From Halieaceae bacterium (GTDB taxonomy: Bacteria > Pseudomonadota > Gammaproteobacteria > Pseudomonadales > Halieaceae), in NCBI GenBank assembly GCA_003331685.1, contig QOPK01000058.1, positions 1 through 11,657 on the forward strand: a DNA stretch of 11,657 bases, in the 5' to 3' direction. A model generated the notes under the pieces. That model did no database searches, had not been told where the DNA came from, and saw only the letters and a list, made by a program, of their open reading frames with translations. The first letter of the stretch is position 1; each line of letters begins with the position of its first letter. Shown here piece by piece: positions 9,487-11,657 of the stretch. Position numbers and translations under genes: made by a program.

Positions 9487-10320
9487 ATGGACGGCACGTC
9501 GCTACTGGCGCTGTATGGCACGGCGCTGTTCGCCGCGTCGCTCCTCGGGAGCGGGTTGCCTAGGCTATTTCGCATGACCCACACGCGCACCCAGATGGTG
9601 TTGAGCCTGATATCGGGATTGATGCTGGGTGTCGCTTTGCTGCATTTAATCCCGCATGCCTTCACCGCTGGTCAGGCAATTGACACTGTCATGGTCTGGA
9701 CTCTGTCCGGTCTGATTTTCATGCTGTTGTTATTGCGCTGGTTTCATTTTCATCAGCACGATTTCGCGAGCGCTGCGGCGGACTGTGATTTGTCCTCGGC
9801 CGATGAACATCATCACGCGCATGCCCACGATCATGCCCACTTCCCTGAGCAGGCGCTGGGCGCTATTGGGTTGTTCGCGGGGCTGTGTGTGCACACGGTG
9901 GTCGATGGCATTGCCCTCGGCGCGGTGCTTATCGGGGCGGTGCAGGGATCGGCATTGGCCGGAGTAGGCGTGTTCCTGGCGATCTTGCTCCACAAGCCGC
10001 TGGATGCGTTATCTATCGACACGGTGATGGGCGCGAGGGGTTGGTCCTCAATCAGTCGCTGGACTGCTGGTATGGTCTTCGCACTCCTGTGTCCGCTGAC
10101 TGCAGCCGTCTTTTACTTCGGTGCCTCGGCGCTAGTCCCCTATGACGGCCTGCTGCCTGCCAGTCTTGCGTTCGCCGCCGGTGCCTTTATCTGTATCGCG
10201 CTGGGTGACTTATTGCCGGAGGTGCAGTTTCACAGTCATGACCGGCTGCGGCTCACACTACTCTTCTTGCTAGGCGTAGGCATTGCGTTTGCGCTGGGCT
10301 GGCTCGAGCCCGCGCACTGA
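9487..10320 (+). CDS. ZIP-family divalent metal transporter
   Basis: This is a polytopic inner-membrane protein of the ZIP (SLC39-like) family, which generally moves zinc or related metals into the cytoplasm. The 277 residues form about seven to eight hydrophobic segments: roughly 5-25, 36-56, 66-86, 122-144, 148-168, 188-210, 218-240 and 250-272. A histidine-rich cytoplasmic-type loop sits at 87-119 (HFHQH and HHHAHAHDHAH). The transport-site motifs are HLIPHAF (53-59), HTVVDGIALG (136-145) and HKPLDAL (169-175). Most ZIPs have HExPxE at the third position. HK plus a later acidic or small residue recalls the ZIP9 branch, so the metal is uncertain. The gene starts 4 bases after proB behind a GGAG with 8-base spacing, so it is probably the last gene of the obgE-proB transcript. 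A metal other than zinc is possible. Confidence 0.88.
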   Translation: MDGTSLLALYGTALFAASLLGSGLPRLFRMTHTRTQMVLSLISGLMLGVALLHLIPHAFTAGQAIDTVMVWTLSGLIFMLLLLRWFHFHQHDFASAAADCDLSSADEHHHAHAHDHAHFPEQALGAIGLFAGLCVHTVVDGIALGAVLIGAVQGSALAGVGVFLAILLHKPLDALSIDTVMGARGWSSISRWTAGMVFALLCPLTAAVFYFGASALVPYDGLLPASLAFAAGAFICIALGDLLPEVQFHSHDRLRLTLLFLLGVGIAFALGWLEPAH

Positions 10321-10327
10321 GAGTTTT
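10291..10327 (+). terminator. Possible terminator overlapping the 3' end of the ZIP gene
   Basis: GCGC (10291-10294) plus GGGCT (10296-10300) pair with AGCCC (10307-10311) plus GCGC (10312-10315), giving nine GC-rich pairs with one bulged T and a six-base loop. A short TTTT run (10324-10327) follows after 8 bases. The stem lies within the last codons of the transporter gene and the run falls in the 7-base gap before hemH. The spacing to the T run is longer than ideal, so termination efficiency is uncertain. Confidence 0.4.
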
Positions 10328-11410
10328 CTAGCGCTCTGCGCCCAGGTTTTTGGCTAATTGCTCGGTGCACTGGGGATCTGATTCGGTATCGAGCCAGCCA
10401 TTCAGTTCATCGTTGATGACATCTGTTAGGGCAGCCAGATGACCGTCCTGGGCATTGAGGCAGGGAACGTATTCATAACGCGTACCGCCGGCTTCGAGAA
10501 AAATGTCCCGGTTCTCCATGCCGATTTCCTCAATCGTTTCCAAACAGTCGGCAGAGAAGCCCGGGCACACTACTTGCACCGCTGTCACCCCCTGGCTTGG
10601 GAGCGCCTCCAGGGTTTCGTCGGTGTAGGGTTGTAGCCATTCCTCGCGCCCGAACCGCGATTGAAACGTGGTCATCATCTCGTCTTCTGACAGCCCTAAA
10701 TTCTCGCCAATCAGTCGAGAGGTTTTATGGCACTGGCAGTGGTAAGGGTCGCCCTCGACCAGATATCGCTTGGGCATACCGTGGTAAGACAGCACCAGCT
10801 TGTCTGTGCGTCCATGGGTTGCCCAGTGGGCGCGGATGCTGTCTGCGACGGCGGCAATGTAGCGCGAGTCGTCATGATACGAGCTGATAAAGCGCAAGGC
10901 GGGTAGCCAACGTCGCCGCGTTAAGTCGCTACTCACCTCGTCAAATGTTGAGCCAGTGGTCGGCCCCCCGTACTGCGGGTAGAGCGGCAGTACCACCAGT
11001 TTTTGCACCCCCGCTTCAAACATCTCGGTCAGCACATCGGCGATTGCGGGTGAGCCGTAACGCATGGCGCCCCGGACCACAAAACGATCGCCATGTTGGC
11101 TTTTGAGTTGCTCCGCTACGCCGGCTACCTGATCCTCCAGATGCGCGAGTAGGGGTGAGCCACGCTCATTCCAGACCGCAGAATAGGCTTCGGCCGAGCG
11201 TTTGGGGCGCGTATTGAGAATGATGCCGTTCAGAATCAGCCACCAAATGGGTCGCGGCACTTCTACAACACGAGGATCCCACAAAAACTGCTTCAAATAG
11301 GGCTTCAGCGCCTTGGCGGTCGGAGCCTCAGGCGTACCGAGATTCGTCAGCAGGACGCCAATCCGCGGCACGGTCGCATGCTGATAATCGGACTGGCCGA
11401 GGTATTTCAT
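10328..11410 (-). CDS. hemH: Ferrochelatase
   Basis: HemH inserts ferrous iron into protoporphyrin IX, the last step of protohaem synthesis. It probably acts at the inner face of the membrane. From ATG 11410 the protein is 360 residues, somewhat longer than E. coli HemH (320). It shows GVLLTNLGTPEAP (18-30), LPLYPQYGG (141-149), the signature LSYHGMPKRY (207-216) with the catalytic His210, TFQSRFGREEWLQPYTDET (248-266) and PGFSADCLETIEE (283-295) with Glu291. CQCH (225-228), common in non-enteric homologues, offers two cysteines. Whether they hold an iron-sulfur cluster is not shown here. The frame is open for 47 more codons upstream, but AGGA at 11418-11421 lies 7 bases before this ATG, and the conserved region begins soon after. 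The extra part crosses the predicted promoter. It is convergent with the ZIP gene and divergent from the acyl-CoA dehydrogenase. Confidence 0.96.
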   Translation of the reverse strand: MKYLGQSDYQHATVPRIGVLLTNLGTPEAPTAKALKPYLKQFLWDPRVVEVPRPIWWLILNGIILNTRPKRSAEAYSAVWNERGSPLLAHLEDQVAGVAEQLKSQHGDRFVVRGAMRYGSPAIADVLTEMFEAGVQKLVVLPLYPQYGGPTTGSTFDEVSSDLTRRRWLPALRFISSYHDDSRYIAAVADSIRAHWATHGRTDKLVLSYHGMPKRYLVEGDPYHCQCHKTSRLIGENLGLSEDEMMTTFQSRFGREEWLQPYTDETLEALPSQGVTAVQVVCPGFSADCLETIEEIGMENRDIFLEAGGTRYEYVPCLNAQDGHLAALTDVINDELNGWLDTESDPQCTEQLAKNLGAER

Positions 11411-11435
11411 AGTGGGTTCCTGAGCGCTGTTGGCT

Positions 11436-11462
11436 TGATTTGCGCGCCCCAGCGCAAGATCA
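11436..11462 (-). promoter_or_regulatory. Stem-loop or operator-like dyad in the hemH leader
   Basis: On the minus strand, TGATCTTGCGC pairs with GCGCAAATCA across a six-base loop, a ten-pair stem with a single bulged C. It ends 25 bases before the hemH ATG and begins close to the predicted transcript start, so it would form the 5' end of the message. It could equally be a protein-binding site. No known operator consensus is recognised. Confidence 0.45.
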
Positions 11463-11473
11463 CTCGGGCCGCG

Positions 11474-11486
11474 ATTGTACCTTATA
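11474..11486 (-). promoter_or_regulatory. Candidate hemH promoter -10 boxes
   Basis: Read on the minus strand, TATAAG (11481-11486) and TACAAT (11474-11479) each match the -10 consensus at 5 of 6 positions. Neither has a convincing -35 box at 16-18 bases, which suggests a weak or activator-dependent promoter. Either one would give a leader of about 55-65 bases that starts near the hemH dyad. Confidence 0.4.
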
Positions 11487-11492
11487 CGCGAA

Positions 11493-11521
11493 TTGACTCG
11501 TCTCTGATCAGTGCGTAAAAC
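11493..11521 (+). promoter_or_regulatory. Candidate promoter of the acyl-CoA dehydrogenase gene
   Basis: TTGACT (11493-11498, 5 of 6) and TAAAAC (11516-11521, 4 of 6) are 17 bases apart. Transcription would begin near 11528, about 50 bases before the ATG. The -35 box overlaps the region where RNA polymerase would contact the divergent hemH promoter. Confidence 0.5.
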
Positions 11522-11577
11522 GAGGGCTCGCCGGACCCGATCGCGGCGCACTCACAAGGCAATAACAGGACCTGACC

Positions 11578-11657
11578 ATGAGTCTCGATTTTGACAGTGC
11601 TCGGTTGCCCAACCCGCATTTCACCGAGGAACATCACGCATGGCGCGAGGCGCTACG
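11578..11657 (+). CDS. Probable acyl-CoA dehydrogenase, N-terminal fragment
   Basis: Only the first 26 codons and part of the next lie in the window. AGGA (11567-11570), 7 bases before the ATG, supports this start. The peptide contains PNPHFTEEHHAWREALR, which resembles the N terminus of many acyl-CoA dehydrogenases, where a Phe-Thr-Glu-Glu-His start leads into the first helix. No FAD-binding or catalytic residue is visible, so the assignment rests on this short stretch. The gene would be FAD-dependent and act in fatty acid or related acyl-CoA oxidation. It is divergent from hemH with 167 bases between the two starts. Another flavoprotein of the same superfamily is possible. Confidence 0.65.
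   Translation, partial: MSLDFDSARLPNPHFTEEHHAWREAL

Noticed and set aside
9805..9843. CAT/CAC-rich repeat in the ZIP gene
   Set aside because: It encodes the His-rich metal-binding loop typical of ZIP transporters, so no other explanation is needed.

Overview
This is a housekeeping stretch of a gammaproteobacterial chromosome with roughly 60% GC. Twelve protein-coding genes fill almost all of it, and the last is cut by the window edge. The divergent arrangement ispB | rplU-rpmA-obgE-proB is the classic gammaproteobacterial order seen in pseudomonads and relatives. The proteins resemble E. coli and Pseudomonas homologues over their whole length. A marine member of the Cellvibrionales/Halieaceae type is my best guess, but that is inference from general resemblance. 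I see no mobile element, phage gene, CRISPR array, tRNA or rRNA.

Layout: (1) 30-3627 (+) is a nucleotide-sugar operon, manC-galU-manB, joined by two 4-base ATGA overlaps. (2) 3632-6213 (-) is ispB-pgi, coupled through a TGATG junction and convergent with manB across only 4 bases. (3) 6214-6486 is the divergent control region between ispB and rplU. It holds a good rplU promoter with a GC-rich discriminator, a foldable leader and a separate large dyad. (4) 6487-7071 (+) is rplU-rpmA, closed by a clear intrinsic terminator at 7094-7123. (5) 7159-10320 (+) is obgE-proB-ZIP transporter, tightly spaced, with its own likely promoter just after the terminator. (6) 10328-11410 (-) is hemH, convergent with the transporter across 7 bases. 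(7) 11411-11577 is a second divergent control region. (8) 11578 to the end is the start of a probable acyl-CoA dehydrogenase gene.

How the genes work together: Pgi interconverts glucose-6-P and fructose-6-P. Bifunctional ManC (isomerase half), ManB and ManC (guanylyltransferase half) can then run fructose-6-P to GDP-mannose, while GalU makes UDP-glucose. Together they supply precursors for exopolysaccharide, LPS or capsule. IspB makes the side chain of ubiquinone, L21 and L27 are 50S ribosomal proteins, and Obg is a ribosome-associated GTPase. ProB begins proline synthesis, the ZIP protein probably imports a divalent metal, and HemH makes haem.

I looked for an undescribed system and did not find one. 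The points worth a second look are mostly regulatory: structured leaders for rplU and hemH, a nearly leaderless obgE promoter, overlapping divergent promoters at hemH, and terminator-like hairpins buried at the two very tight convergent junctions. Several start codons also differ from the longest open frame: ispB starts at GTG 6213, hemH at ATG 11410 and proB at TTG 8343.
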